Shown here: positions 12,986 through 24,125 of the stretch, in pieces
Numbering within the stretch: position 1 is the first letter of the stretch
Layout of the letters: each line of letters begins with the position of its first letter
NCBI GenBank assembly: GCA_951799445.1
Contig: OX637287.1
Span: 48,637,724 to 48,701,723 of the forward strand
Source: Pseudisothecium myosuroides
Taxonomy: Eukaryota; Streptophyta; Bryopsida; Hypnales; Lembophyllaceae
Length of the DNA: 64,000 nt
Direction: 5' to 3'
Notes under the pieces: generated by a model
What the model was told of the DNA's origin: nothing
The model's database searches: none
The model's input: the letters and a program-made list of their open reading frames with translations, nothing else
Program-made: the position numbers and the translations under genes

Positions 12986-13996
12986 TCACGACACAGGCAT
13001 GCAAGTCAGAGTGGCAGGATCCCACAGAGCAGGTAACAAGTATTTCCTGGTGCCTTCGCCCTGCGCATTGTAGCTCGCACTCGTGATAGGGTCAACAATC
13101 AACTGGCCGGGGTTGCCAGGGAAAGCTCCGGCGCCATAGATGCCAGTGCAAGCCGTGGCGGCTTCCAAGGGGGCCGAAGCGTCGCCCTGGTAGTAGCCAT
13201 TGTTGAAAGGGTTCGTCACCGTCCCGGCCAGCATGCTGGCCACGTTGATCACCATGCCGTCGAGTCCCGCATCCGCGTTCGGCGATACCAGAGCTTTCGC
13301 TCCTTGCGGGCCATACTGCGGGAGCGCATACGGCCACGCACATTGCCCCGGACACTGCGTCCCGGAATTTCCCACCCAGGAATACGGCAGCATGAAATTC
13401 TTGGACGCCGGGGTGGCTGAAGTGAACGAGTGTGACGCGCAGGTGTTCATGCAGAAGCCTTCGGCTTCGACATCGGCGGCCGTGAGGAGGAAGTAGATGG
13501 AGGAAGGATCAGCAGGCAGAGTCGCCAGGGCCTTCACCACCAGAGTTTCGAAGTCGGCTTGCTTCAGCGTCTTGCCCATGCTGTAGTTATCGTCAGCTTG
13601 ACCTGCGAGCTTGACCGTCCCAGAGGGGATGTTGTTCTTGCTGTCCTTGTACCCCGAGGTCAATTTCCACCAGCTCGCAACGGAAGGGTGAACTTCCGCA
13701 CCGGGGGTTTCGAACGAGGAGAAGAAATCGGTGACAATTGCTTTCTGCGCAGGGCTGAAAGTGCCATACCACACGATGTACACGTTGAGAGCCGCGCTAC
13801 CGGCGAGCAAAGGGCCATTGTGGTATGGCAGCACCAATGTGTTGCTCACCAGCTTGAAGAGCTTCCGCCCTGTGCTCACGGCCTCAGTCTCCGTGGCTTC
13901 AGTAATAGAAAACAAAGGCGGGGGACGAGCTTCCACCACCATAGCCACCACCAACAGAACATACAACACCGAAACGTTCACTCGGACTCCAGCCAT
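12986..13996 (-). CDS. EXO: EXORDIUM / PHOSPHATE-INDUCED 1 family secreted protein (336 aa, intronless)
   Basis: EXO/PHI-1 proteins are apoplastic or Golgi-associated proteins tied to brassinosteroid- and sugar-dependent cell expansion; their biochemical activity is unknown. Residues 1-22 form a signal peptide (hydrophobic core VSVLYVLLVVAMVV), so ATG 13996 was preferred over an in-frame Met at 14053. Family landmarks appear in order: VYIVWYGTFSPAQKAIVTDF, HPSVASWWKLTSGY, FCMNTCASHSF, WVGNSGTQCPGQCAWP, PNADAGLDGMVIN, AGTVTNPFNNGYYQGD, ATACTGIYGAGAFPG and the C-terminal KYLLPALWDP. Conserved cysteines are present in the CMNTC and CPGQC pairs. Length and lack of introns are normal for the family. 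The coding region is much more GC-rich than its surroundings. It stands alone, on the same strand as the AFG1-like gene. Confidence 0.96.
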   Translation of the reverse strand: MAGVRVNVSVLYVLLVVAMVVEARPPPLFSITEATETEAVSTGRKLFKLVSNTLVLPYHNGPLLAGSAALNVYIVWYGTFSPAQKAIVTDFFSSFETPGAEVHPSVASWWKLTSGYKDSKNNIPSGTVKLAGQADDNYSMGKTLKQADFETLVVKALATLPADPSSIYFLLTAADVEAEGFCMNTCASHSFTSATPASKNFMLPYSWVGNSGTQCPGQCAWPYALPQYGPQGAKALVSPNADAGLDGMVINVASMLAGTVTNPFNNGYYQGDASAPLEAATACTGIYGAGAFPGNPGQLIVDPITSASYNAQGEGTRKYLLPALWDPATLTCMPVS

Positions 13997-14406
13997 GGAT
14001 ACAAGATTTGGCTCAAATTTGCAGATACGCAACCTCCGAGGTACTATCAACAACCGTCAAGAACTGAACTTCCCGAATCAGGAAAAAAAAACAGAGATCG
14101 CAGGTAGACAGTCGGTCTTTCCTGGCTTCACGATCGCCTAATTGAGACAACTTATGCGTCTAGACACAAAACTCTTCGAAATTGACGGAAGAAAATGTGA
14201 AAATGTACCCGAAGAAATGTCTCCAGAAACTATATTGCAGCTACCCAAATAAATACTATGCAAAATTCGCGTCAACTAAATTCTTGAAACAACGAGAAAC
14301 GAAGCTGCTTGTAGAGGTAAAGAATACAACAAATACGAAAAGGGACCTCAAAACACACAGATCCTCTCACCCTTCAACTACAACAGGACACCCCAACAGA
14401 AACTGG

Positions 14407-14420
14407 TTTTATATATATCC
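14407..14420 (-). promoter_or_regulatory. Candidate TATA box for the EXORDIUM gene
   Basis: On the minus strand this reads GATATATATAAAAC, a strong plant TATA match about 410 bp upstream of the ATG, which would give a leader of roughly 380 nt. A second candidate (CACTATAAATCCC on the minus strand) lies near 15077-15085. I cannot tell which is used. Confidence 0.45.
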
Positions 14421-16976
14421 TCAGAAAGCCTCTCCACAAGGACCTTATAGGAGCCTTACTACAGCACAGACCAGACCAGACTGACGGTACCCTTCGCCTA
14501 GCTAGCTACTGTAGCTAGCTGCAGCAGAACCTACAACTTACGCCTGAAGCTACCTCCGCGCTTCGTCTCAAAACCCTGGCCACCACGTCGAGAGCCGAGT
14601 GCCCAACTGTCGTCTCTCCCAGTTTGTACTGCACGAACTCAAGTGTGCCTACTTAATAAGGAGCTTCCCAGGTGACAAGCCCTGCGTCTACAGCTGGAGC
14701 CTCGTACGTCTCTGCTGGCTGGGCTGGGGTTCACAAGACCATTCAACTTGTGATGTGAAAGACTTGACCTTTGAGCCGTTGCGTGCAGGCAGGCAGGCGG
14801 GGCTCAACCCACCATCCGGCTTAAACACTCCCTCCTGAAACTGAAACTGAAACTGATCAGCCAGGGAGGCTTAAAGGGTTGTCGAGATCGACAGACTTGG
14901 ACGTTAAAGCTAGCTCCCTTAACTTCACTTAGCTGCAGCTGCTGCTGCTGCAATTGCGGAGTGTGCCTGCAGAGACTGTATGAGACGATCGACGACTACT
15001 ACTAAGTTACTACTGCATGAGACAGATCAGATGGACGGGTTTTGCTTGATGTGGGTGGTCTGAGGATTGGGTGGGATTTATAGTGGTGTGCGTGTCCCTG
15101 AACCGGGATGCCAGCTGCAAATTGCAAGGGTGGTATTTCCAAGAAAAAAAAGAAAAGGGCAGAGCTGGGCTGAGAGAGGAGTCAGCTGGTGCCAGGGAGG
15201 CGGAAAGATCGTTGTGGAGTGCCAGCCGTGCGCCTGCCCCGGCCTGATGAGTGGTGATCTATCTTCACCTGCCACTGATGATCGGTTTCCCTCCTGAAGA
15301 TGAAGAAGTTAACGGAATTATTTTGGTTTAGGGTAAGTTTTTTTTATTGAGTGGTTAGCACCGAATGACAGTTCAGATCACATCCGTGCCAGTGTGTGTG
15401 TGACTGTGTGTGTGACTGTGTGTGGATCATTGCTTTCTATATGGAATTCGGAGATGAGTTCATGTCAAGTGAGTGAGGGACTACAAGTGCTGTGAAAACA
15501 TACTAAAAATTTGAATTCATAACTTGAGATGCTCTGAGAAATTCCTGGTTTTTGAAGCTTCGGAAAAAAACTGGACTCAGGGGAATTGTCCCTAAGTAAG
15601 TGGTTCTTTACATTGTAGTGTAATGTAGGAATCTTTTGCCATGTAAAAGCCATATGGTGGTGTTCAAAACAATTGCCATATAAAACAAGAAGTCACACCC
15701 TGATTGCACGAAGCTTTGTCTTTGTAGCATTATAGAACTAACTAACTTATTGAGTTAAATCTTGCTAAAAGAGTTCCTCATATGGAGAACTATAACATTG
15801 TTGACCAACCTACCCCCTCCCCTTGAAGATTGGGATAATCCCTCCATGGATCCCTAGGAGTGAATTGAGTTTAATTTACAAAGAGTCATTGGCTAGTTGG
15901 GACATTGCAACACTAGGAGCTCCCGCTTTTGGGGGGAGGAAAAGGGACCCTAACATTGGTTAATAATATTATATTCTTGTGGCCCAAAAGCCTCGGTCCT
16001 CCTCCTCTTCTTTTTTCAAAATGAAATGGTGTGCATTCAAGTAGCCAACCCATTTTTTATCACCCCTCCATTTTGGTTATACATGTTGCTCTCTTTCCAT
16101 TCAGTTGTGGCGTAGTTCTTGGAGCAGTTGTGGCGCATTATAATTGGCTTAAAGGCTCTCAATAGTGCAACCAACCTTTGGTTGATTTTGCAACTAGCCT
16201 ATGGTTGGAAACAAGAAGACCTATATGTCCAGAATAGGTCGAACCAAATCTTCAGCAAAAAAAAATCAAGGAAATTATGTTTTGAGAAATAAAATTATAG
16301 AATCCTTCCAAACTCTCATTCTGTACAGGAGAACATTTTCGCACTCAAAAAAACCGTCCTCTACATATGCGTAATGTCTTATTAAGTGGTTGGAAATGGG
16401 TCGGCTACCTTTGGAGGAGGAAGTGAAACCATGAGTCCGGCTCACGCGGATATTCCAGCCTGGATGGCAGGCTGAAAGTCGGTCCTCCTCTTGTCAGCAA
16501 ATCCCTTACCGTGTCTGTCTCGCACTACTTAATTGAATAGCCTTGAGTACTAATTAGCGGTTCAGTTCGGTTCAGTTCCCCATTCGGCATGTTATTAAGT
16601 AAGTTAAGCATTGTTGGCGAGTCGTTTCGTCGACTCTCGTCTGTTGCTTGGTTCGTGTCTGTTATGTTCGCGGTGGATTCATTGCTGGCCTGGCTGGTCA
16701 TTTCTGGAATGCCCTCAGAGTGAGCTGGAGCTGGAGAGTAGAGATCCAAGGATCCGGCCTGCTGCCTGCAGAGCAGGGCTGAGCTTCTGTAACGGTGACC
16801 CCGCAGCTTCGCAGTCCCTCTCTTCAGTTGCATGCTGGATGCCTGGCAGCGGTAATACTGTAAGTTTGGAAACGTAATTACCAACGTCAGTCGTCAGTCG
16901 GCACTGGCTCTTCCTAGCCTCTGGATACCTACCTTAGGAAGCTTATGTGCTTGCTCTCCACGGCTTGGGCAATCTA
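14421..16976. other. EXORDIUM upstream region and intergenic DNA
   Basis: 14.5-15.3 kb is relatively GC-rich and likely regulatory for EXO. It includes a short CAG/CTG run near 14935 and a GTGTGTGTGACT microsatellite at 15393-15424. Another non-AT island at 16.4-16.9 kb resembles a promoter or leader facing right (it ends CTGTAAGT near 16860), but I find no coding sequence attached to it. The end-like string CTACCTTAGG at 16929 may be the remnant of an AGGTA-type MITE. Confidence 0.35.
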
Positions 16977-17384
16977 AGGTAGGAGGCTGTAAAACAGAGC
17001 GGGCATTAAGAATGGACCCTATAAATGGCTGTGAAATGGACATGAGTTGGTTCTGAAATTGACTAGTATAGTCATTGAATGAATCAAGAAAAAAACATTA
17101 TTAATTGCAAGAGCCAATCATTCTCTTTGCTTTCCCCATTTTTATTTAGAATTGTAAGTGAACCGTTTATGAAAGATGTAGGGTCACAAATAGGGACCTA
17201 CGACCCAACTCGTTTGAAAATTCATAAGTAATTCAAAAATGCTTGGAAAAATACGAAACCACTTGGGTTAAATTCCTCATCAGTTTCTCTATGTCTGAAA
17301 ATGAGTTGAAAACATTTTCGTTCAAGTAAATATATGAAAAAGGCGGACCAGCCCTTAGATGCTCCATCTTTGAGCTTCCTCCCT
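16977..17384. mobile_element. AGGTA-end MITE, subfamily A copy 1 (408 bp), TA-flanked
   Basis: Begins AGGTAGGAGGCTG after TA (16975-16976) and ends CTTCCTCCCT before TA (17385-17386). Its interior is the inverse complement of the copies at 27.24 and 38.56 kb. Shared phrases include a tail near ggctggtcc, ggtccctattt..gaccct and aaaaatggggaaagcaaag. No ORF; non-autonomous. Confidence 0.8.
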
Positions 17385-17451
17385 TAATTGTGAAGATTAA
17401 ACCCTTAAAGCCATAACATTCAGTAGCAAGTACTTGGGCTCCCTTGGCTTA

Positions 17452-18037
17452 GAGTAGATGGTGCGGGATACTCCACACCCCACAATACTCCATCAGTAGC
17501 TAAGTAGACAGGTAGAGGATGCAGTGAGCATGAAGACTGTTGGGTGGGGGATATCCCACAATATCTCTTGTAAAGCAAAAGGCAGTGGCCATATCTCCTA
17601 CTGAATGTTATGGCATCCGCACCACAATTGAAGAAGTAGCACAGACTCGGTGAAATGTCGAGCCAGGGCGAGGGAAGTGACCTACGGCAAGCACGGGGAG
17701 GAGAAAAAAGTGGTTGGACATGGCCAAATTTGAAGAGTAGACGGCCAAATGAAGAGTGCTGAGAGTGGCTCGGTATCAACTCTTTTTGTCCTTTCAATGC
17801 AATTATTAAAGGTATAGTTTGAATGTTGAACATTAGGAGGCACGAAAGTGTGCATTGGGAGGCGCGAAGGTGTGTGTTAAGGGAGTGAGAGGTCTTGGGC
17901 CCCATACATATCATCCCATACCCCTACCCCCTACATCCCCATCCTATGCTGCCGTAGAGTGCAAGCGGGAGACATGGGACGGGGGCTCCACAGACATACG
18001 CTAAGGACCCACTTGGCGCGTCAGCCAAGGGGATACT
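17452..18037. mobile_element. Possible Harbinger-like MITE (TTA-flanked), weak
   Basis: TTA precedes GAGTA at 17452, and TACTC precedes TTA at 18037. The right end (GAGTATCCCCTTGGCTGACG on the minus strand) looks like common plant Harbinger MITE ends, but the left end agrees for only about 5 bases. The 164-aa open frame inside is not convincing as a gene. Confidence 0.25.
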
Positions 18038-18054
18038 CTTAACCTGTAAACAAT

Positions 18055-18335
18055 GTCATGGACGTTTTTTGGCCAATGAACAACAAAGAATTTTTCTAAG
18101 GAGGATAGAAGGTCAATTGTTCATCTTTGAAATTTTGTGCAAAAAAGGAAGATCTTGCACAATACAGTAGTTTGATCTCTAATGAGTACTTCTCATTTTT
18201 TTTTAAAAGTAAATGATGTCACACAGTACTAGAAGGGATGATTTCCATGTTCACCAACTCGGCGTTTAATTGTTAAACAACAAGCTATAACCTATTGGAC
18301 CCATTTCAATAGTGAATATGGCTTTGCCATTGAAT
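18055..18335. repeat. Dispersed repeat (relative at 28.81-29.30 kb)
   Basis: Shares a series of phrases in the same order with 28810-29300: gaatgaca/caaagaat, acagtagtttga, gggatg and tcaccaactcg. The other copy is interrupted by a foldback MITE at 28958. No coding potential. Confidence 0.55.
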
Positions 18336-18498
18336 CCCATATTTAGAGTGCAAAGTCAAACACTATTAACTATTCACTTTTGCATGACATGACTTCACAA
18401 ACTTTGGGCTAATAACAAGCCCCATACCTTGCTTCAAGGATATTTTTTAATTTCCTTTTGGATTGCCTTTTAGAACAATGAATGTTGTTTGAGGATTA

Positions 18499-18629
18499 AG
18501 GTAGAAGAGCCTATTTGCACCATTCAACTATTTGCACCACTTCATGGCCACTATGTGTCAGTAGAGTACATTTGAAAGTTTCAAATGTAAACTATTGGTA
18601 AGTAGTGGCATAAATAGGGTCTCCTACCT
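18499..18629. mobile_element. Small AGGTA-end MITE (131 bp), TA-flanked
   Basis: Left end AGGTAGAAGAGCCTATTT after TA; right end reverse-complements to AGGTAGGAGACCCTATTT before TA. The terminal inverted repeat is 18 bp with two mismatches. Confidence 0.75.
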
Positions 18630-20051
18630 TATTACGGCAATTACAATAAGTATGTTGTAGATTCTTCATGGATTGATTGGTTTTTCGTAACTACAATAAG
18701 CTTACTAAGATTGATTGTTTACCTTTTTTGTTTATTTGTAAAACTACCCCACCATTTTTCAAGGAAATTGATATAACCCACAGCAAAAGTTTGTACATGT
18801 TTTTGTCTTTGTTATTGGTTGCACTAAATTGAGTATTGCATGCGGAGTGCTTTGACTTAGTAGGTGCATGTGTATGCTATATTATTATGCTAGTGCAACT
18901 CAATGTATTATGCACCTACTTACTACATGCCATAGCACATGACTTATAACATTGAATTAAGATCATACCAAGTTTACCAAGATATAGAAGAGCTTTAAAT
19001 CTAGTGTATACAAAATACCATTGCACTTTGCTAATATTGGTGTAAATTGCTAACACACACACTAAGTTTTTCATCATAAGATTAAAAGAATACCATGTAG
19101 TGACATATTAGTGTATACAGTGGGTCATTAGATGCCCTAAAGGATAATTGGCATTAAAGTGGCCAAATAAAGATTTGTATAGGCTTTTTGATTGAAGATG
19201 ATTTAGATTTGTCAAGGTTGGGTGCTAGTTTCCGGCTAAAGAAAGTACCAAACATAGATAGAGATAGTGCAAAGATGGATAAGAATATGGTGAAGGATTA
19301 TTTTAGCAATACCATAGTGTTTGGAATTTTGGACTTGCTTTATTTTGTAGACAATATTAGATGCAAAGGTTATTGGATTTGTTTATCGTGAATAGGGTTT
19401 GTGCACATGATGACAATCACAAATTGATCCCCATCTGAAACTAATGTGGACTTATACACCCCACGCCACTGTTGTGACCCCATTGCACCATGTTGGAATT
19501 ACCAAAATACAAACAAAATATACTTGCAAATACTCCAAAATCTATATGCATTGGAGTGCACCTAGGGCCTGCAAGTACCGGGAGACCAAGGATGTTTTTA
19601 ATTAGGCTACTAAAAAAATGAGAGATTGCAAGGGCATGGAGGGGGGCCTCCTTAGGAAGCTATTGTGGGCGAGGATCTTGGTCAACAATGCGGATCCCTC
19701 AACATCTTACACCAATTCACCACAAGTAATATGAAAACATCCAATACTATAGGCTTCCCTTAAAGTGTCCCCAAAAAGTGTCATTAAACTGTCCCCACAC
19801 TAAACTGTTGATTTTTCTAAATTTTGGTTCTATAACCAAAGCAACTTTTTTAGAATGTAGTTTAGGGTGTCATAGGGAGTTCCACTTAGAAAATTCACGA
19901 AACTTAGATGGCTTCTCCCTCTTCCAAAAAAATCTTCTTAAAATTCATGATTTTCAATTGCTAATACAACAACAATATTTTTTTTCTAAAAAAGGTGCCT
20001 CCAACTATGTTGAAATGTTTATTTTTGACAGTTTTAGGTGTTTCCAACTTA
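18630..20051. other. AT-rich intergenic DNA
   Basis: Contains a diffuse inverted repeat around 18858-18935 (taggtgcat against atgcaccta). I see no gene or clear element in the rest. Confidence 0.4.
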
Positions 20052-20365
20052 AGGTAGGAGGCTTGAACTCCAATTGGGCATTAAAAGCGAACATGACTCA
20101 GAGGTACATTTTTTCTTTCTTCAATGTACCAACTACGCACATTTCAGGAGGTGGTCGCTTTTGATGACCACAAATGACCACTTTTTTCCAACTTCAAAAA
20201 TTCGTAACTAATACCACAAAGGTCCCAAAAATATGAAATGACTTGGGTTAGATGTCAATTCCACTTGTCTTTCAAGGAAAATTTATTGAAAAATATTTTA
20301 AGATGTTAAACCTCTCCAAAATTCAATTTGAACGCTTAGATGGTCGCTTTATGGACCTCCTACCT
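20052..20365. mobile_element. AGGTA-end MITE, subfamily C copy 1 (314 bp), TA-flanked
   Basis: TA precedes AGGTAGGAGGCTTG, and CCTCCTACCT precedes TA. The interior matches the copy at 40641 (ggtcgctttt, aacttcaaaaatt, ataactaa, acttgggttagatg). No ORF. Confidence 0.8.
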
Positions 20366-21462
20366 TACCATTGAAAAAAAATTGGATTGCTTGCTTGATG
20401 ACCAGGATGGTCAAGAGTAACCTCAGGGTGTCTTGGCAATAAACAATGCAGGACATTAAACTTGTCCTAGCAGGGTGAAAACATAGGAAACTTACCCTCG
20501 GGGAAAACGCAGGAATTTTTTATTTTTCACACAATTTTTTTTTTACAAAATCTGAATTCATATTTGCAATCAGAGGCCCCGAATTAGCTAGTAGAAGTCT
20601 ACACATATCCTAGGGACAACACAAAATAGGGGGCAGGATTTTACTTTTACCCCCCAAATCTTGTGTTTTTACCCTGCTGGTCCCACTTCGTGAGACAGAT
20701 TTAACGTCCTGCACAAACAATCTCTATCAATTGTTGACCCATCCATTGGTTGTCAATGCAGGTCAATTGGTGGGTCAACAATATAGACTCAGAGAGTGAA
20801 GAACCGAAAGATGAGCATGAATAAATAAGTTTTCTTTTGCTGCAAGTCACAAGGACAACGGCCACAAATACTGTCTGGTTTGTACTATGGAACTGTGACC
20901 AATTAAGCTTACCACTCTGAGAGTACAAAATGGCCTATGGTTTTTTTTTTAAAAAGAGAGTACGAAATGGCCGGGTTCTGAGGTCGAAACCACATGAGGG
21001 AATTGTGGAAAAATTGATACGGATGAGTTCATTTTCACATGCAAAGAATTCATAATTTGCAAACCAAAACTACCATAGTCATACAGTCAAGGGCTGTCAA
21101 TTTTTTGGTACACGTTTGAACACGGACAAAATTTATTGAGAAATTAAAAAAATTCCATGAGATTTGAACATGTTCTGATACAAGTAACATATTATCTATA
21201 AAATTGAGCTTCAAAATTAACCTAAAACATTTTCAATCTCTTCAAATTTGGAAGATAAGAGTAAAATTTTCTCATACATCCCCCCAAATAAAATTGGAGT
21301 ATTGAAACCTAATTTTGTCTTAAAATAACTCATTTCATCAATAATGCATTGATACCAACCGCAAAGTGAGAGGATACTTGATCCATCGAGCAGTTCAATT
21401 GGGGAGAGACCTATTTCTCACTTCATCTTGTAAAAAAAATAATTTATCCAAATAGGCGGTAA
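20366..21462. other. AT-rich intergenic DNA
   Basis: I see no gene, RNA or clear element in this stretch. Confidence 0.4.
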
Positions 21463-21738
21463 GAACATCCCCACCAGCTGTTCCGTATCCCTATCTCTTA
21501 ACTGCGATTGACATCTCAAGCTGACATCTCATATAGACTGTAAGGGGATGAGACTTCCCGAGTTCTCTATATGAGCCTCTGGATACAAAACTGGGCCAAA
21601 GTTTTACAGATATCTATAAAATTTCAAGATACAAATTTTGAAAAAAGCTTGGTGCAATGAAATTTATGTATCTCTATCTGCATTTGAGGTCCTCTCCCTA
21701 AATTTTTAGAGATACAAAACTCACTAGTGGGAATGCTC
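21463..21738. mobile_element. PIF/Harbinger-like MITE (276 bp), TAA target duplication
   Basis: TAA (21460-21462) and TAA (21739-21741) flank ends GAACATCCCCACCAG and, read inward on the minus strand, GAGCATTCCCACTAG. A GARCAT.CCC terminus with TWA duplication is typical of plant Harbinger/Tourist MITEs. No ORF. Confidence 0.75.
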
Positions 21739-22387
21739 TAACCCAATGCCTACATTATGATGATCCCCAACCGCCCATTGCCAAACAACAAGTCCCTTTG
21801 GCCCTTCAGTTGGTAGCATTCTCTTAAGTTAGTAGATGTTTCAACTTCATGCTCACACGAAGGCTTGAATCCGCGATGACTCAACTACCCAATCATCCCA
21901 AATGAATGTGTATACAGATAAAAACATATTTTGGGAGTTATTGATGCCAATGATGCGTCGTCATCCGCATCAAGCAGGATGCCGCATTGGCTCGCAAGCC
22001 CTATCCCTGCCCTCATTTACTCACCATTACTTGGTTTTATTTGGCTTGCCAGCTGGCATCTGGCATCCATGAAGTTTTTATGGTCTAGTGGCTCCGTTGT
22101 CCATCGCTGTTGCCAAGGTGCTCTCCTCCTCCAAATTATTGAACCAGGTGGCAGTTGCTACAGTTCCATCTCAAAAGGTAACATTTGTCCTCATTGGGGC
22201 CATGTTTTAGATTGGCTGGCGGAGGGGCTCCCAGTCAACAGGAGCTCTGAACTCTATTTTTTAATTGGCTCTGGAGTCTGGAGAAGCAGGCAGGGGGGGG
22301 GGGGGGGTGTATTTCATCCTTTTTATATTTTTAAACATTTTTCATACATTGATTTGCGAATGAGGCAGGGTCACTTTTGCATCCTTG
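21739..22387. other. Intergenic DNA with a G-tract
   Basis: 21.93-22.25 kb is less AT-rich than its surroundings and has a 155-aa open frame with no recognisable domain. A run of 15 G lies at about 22293-22307. No feature is assigned. Confidence 0.3.
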
Positions 22388-22584
22388 AAAAGGAGTGAGA
22401 TCGTTTTTAGTTGTAGAAAATGACAAAAATATCACCCCGCCGAGGGCCATGCCTTCTGGTTTATTGTACTGTTTCCCACAACACTGGAAATTGTCCATGT
22501 TCAAAAAAAAAGAAAAAAGGAGTGAGATCCTAATGCAATGGTCACTGTTTACGATTTAAAAAAAGAAGAAAAGGAGTGAGATCC
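22388..22584 (+). mobile_element. Two successive truncated retroposon insertions sharing one target site
   Basis: Three copies of AAAAGGAGTGAGATC lie at 22388-22402, 22515-22529 and 22569-22583. The first interval ends in an A-rich tail (near 22501-22514). The second is about 39 bp, begins near TAATGCAATGGTCAC and ends in an A-rich tail. This is the pattern left when two 5'-truncated LINE/SINE-like copies integrate one after the other at the same site, each duplicating it. TAATGCAATGGTCA also occurs next to the A-tail at 41518 and on the minus strand near 28425. Confidence 0.7.
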
Positions 22585-22654
22585 GCACGGTGAACAAAAT
22601 TTCTTATTGATGGCTCCTCCGCCATCTAATGTAGAGAGGTAAGCTTATATAGTA

Positions 22655-23750
22655 CTCCCTCTGTCCCACTAAAAAACTCCAAATCATGGATAGTTCCTAT
22701 CCCACTAAAAAACTCCATTTATTGATTTCGATCATTCTGTAAGCATCAGCCGTGTTGAACGCCCTAGTGGGGACAAGTTAATGATTTTTTTAACACAAAT
22801 GAAACATAATTTCATTATAAGAGTAAATAAATGACATACTAGCCACACAGGTGGCCTGGCAGGAAGCACGAAATGGCACAGTGGATACCAAGAGATGTAC
22901 CAAGCACACAAAGATTGAAAGTTGAAGCAATTTTAGGAACCCAAAAGAGGTGAAGGATTGGGGTAGGAATATATATGCTGACTTAATCGTGCACACAGTT
23001 GTGAAGGAAATGCAAAAATTCTGAAAAACATGTGAACGATTTCAAGGTTTTACGTCCGCATGGATATCACCGATTCAACGGAATCAGTTGACGATATTGT
23101 AAAAGAGCCAACAAACGTAAGGTACATGTGCAGTATAGAAGGTCAATTGATGAATCTCAACATTGATGAGCAACTATTTAACTTGCATTCTAGGCATGCA
23201 ACTCCTATCAACAATTTGGTCGAAATTGAGTAAAGCGAACTGTGATCAACGATAGATCAAGTGCAATCGCTTATTCCGAGTACATTGAAATACAACGATC
23301 CAAGTCAATCTCGCATACTCCGTACGTCTTGCCCGCTCTGAATGATGTTGTTGATGTGCTTACATAGTGAGACAATAGTGTAGAGAACCTCGCACAACAG
23401 TATTGGGGCGTGCTCATCGATCTCAAGCAGTAGGATACAACAGTAAGATAACTTGCATTCCACAACTCCAACGTTATGCTCCAAGATCAACACTCCCTAG
23501 CTGATCGAAACCTGGTCTCTCATAATCCAATAATGAGGAGCCGGCAGCATTCACGACTTGTGCTCAAAAATGATGAAAATGGCATAGATTTTGGCTACCT
23601 AAATGACAACGCCTCAGCTGCAACCTTTTACATAAATCTAGGGGATGGATTACTGCTCCTTCAATGCATGCATCTTTGGCAGAAAGATTAAAAATACAAT
23701 TAATCCTTTATAAGACAAAAATTTGGAGGTTTTTAGTGGGACAGAGGGAG
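22655..23750. mobile_element. Large Stowaway-end (Tc1/mariner-like) non-autonomous element (1,096 bp), TA-flanked
   Basis: Ends CTCCCTCTGTCCCACTAAAA and its near-perfect inverse (about 28 bp TIR), with TA at 22653-22654 and 23751-23752. CTCCCTC..TCCC with a TA duplication is the Stowaway signature. It is several times longer than a typical Stowaway MITE, but I find no transposase. An older retroposon 3' end lies inside it at about 22782-22870. Confidence 0.85.
22782..22870 (-). repeat. Retroposon 3'-end fragment nested in the Stowaway-end element
   Basis: On the minus strand it reads ...TAATGAAATTATGTTTCATT followed by an A-run, and carries GGCCACCTGTG..CTAG. The same 3' module occurs in the insertions at 26320 and 45230. 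Target duplication not found. Confidence 0.5.
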
Positions 23751-23843
23751 TATCACTTTTCCATCATGGAGACGACCATTGATGGTTATACGATGTTATG
23801 TTGGGTGCAAATGAAGAGAACATTTAGTTGCAAAGAAAGAGAA

Positions 23844-24125
23844 AGGTAACTACACCTAAAATCGACCATTTAAGCAATTCAATTGATTTCAGCATGGTTC
23901 TCATTATCATATTGGAAATTTTTTGTGGGATCTTGTTGGTAGTTTTAAGGGGATTCTGGATTCTCTGAGAATGCATTTTTTGGACACCGTATGAATAAAC
24001 TATGAATATTCAAATAGGTATTTCTAAAACCGACCCTAGACTCTCGTGAATAGAGGAAGTACATTTTAGGCAAGAATCTGTAGGGGTTGATTTTAGAAAG
24101 GGGTTGAAATTGGGTGAAGTTACCT
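23844..24125. mobile_element. AGGTA-end MITE, subfamily B, intact copy (282 bp)
   Basis: Begins AGGTAACTACACCTAAA and ends GTGAAGTTACCT followed by TA. Closely matches the interrupted copy at 27235-27938 throughout. The left flank has AA in place of TA. Confidence 0.8.

Noticed and set aside
13200..14141. Plus-strand and second-frame open frames of 98-182 codons over the EXORDIUM gene
   Set aside because: Shadows of the GC-rich EXO reading frame.
17420..17914. 164-codon open frame on the minus strand
   Set aside because: Cys/Ser/Leu-rich low-complexity translation, no domain, no splice context; probably inside a MITE.
22285..22310. G-quadruplex or regulatory element at the G15 run
   Set aside because: A single mononucleotide run without spaced G-tracts or gene context; more likely a slippage product.
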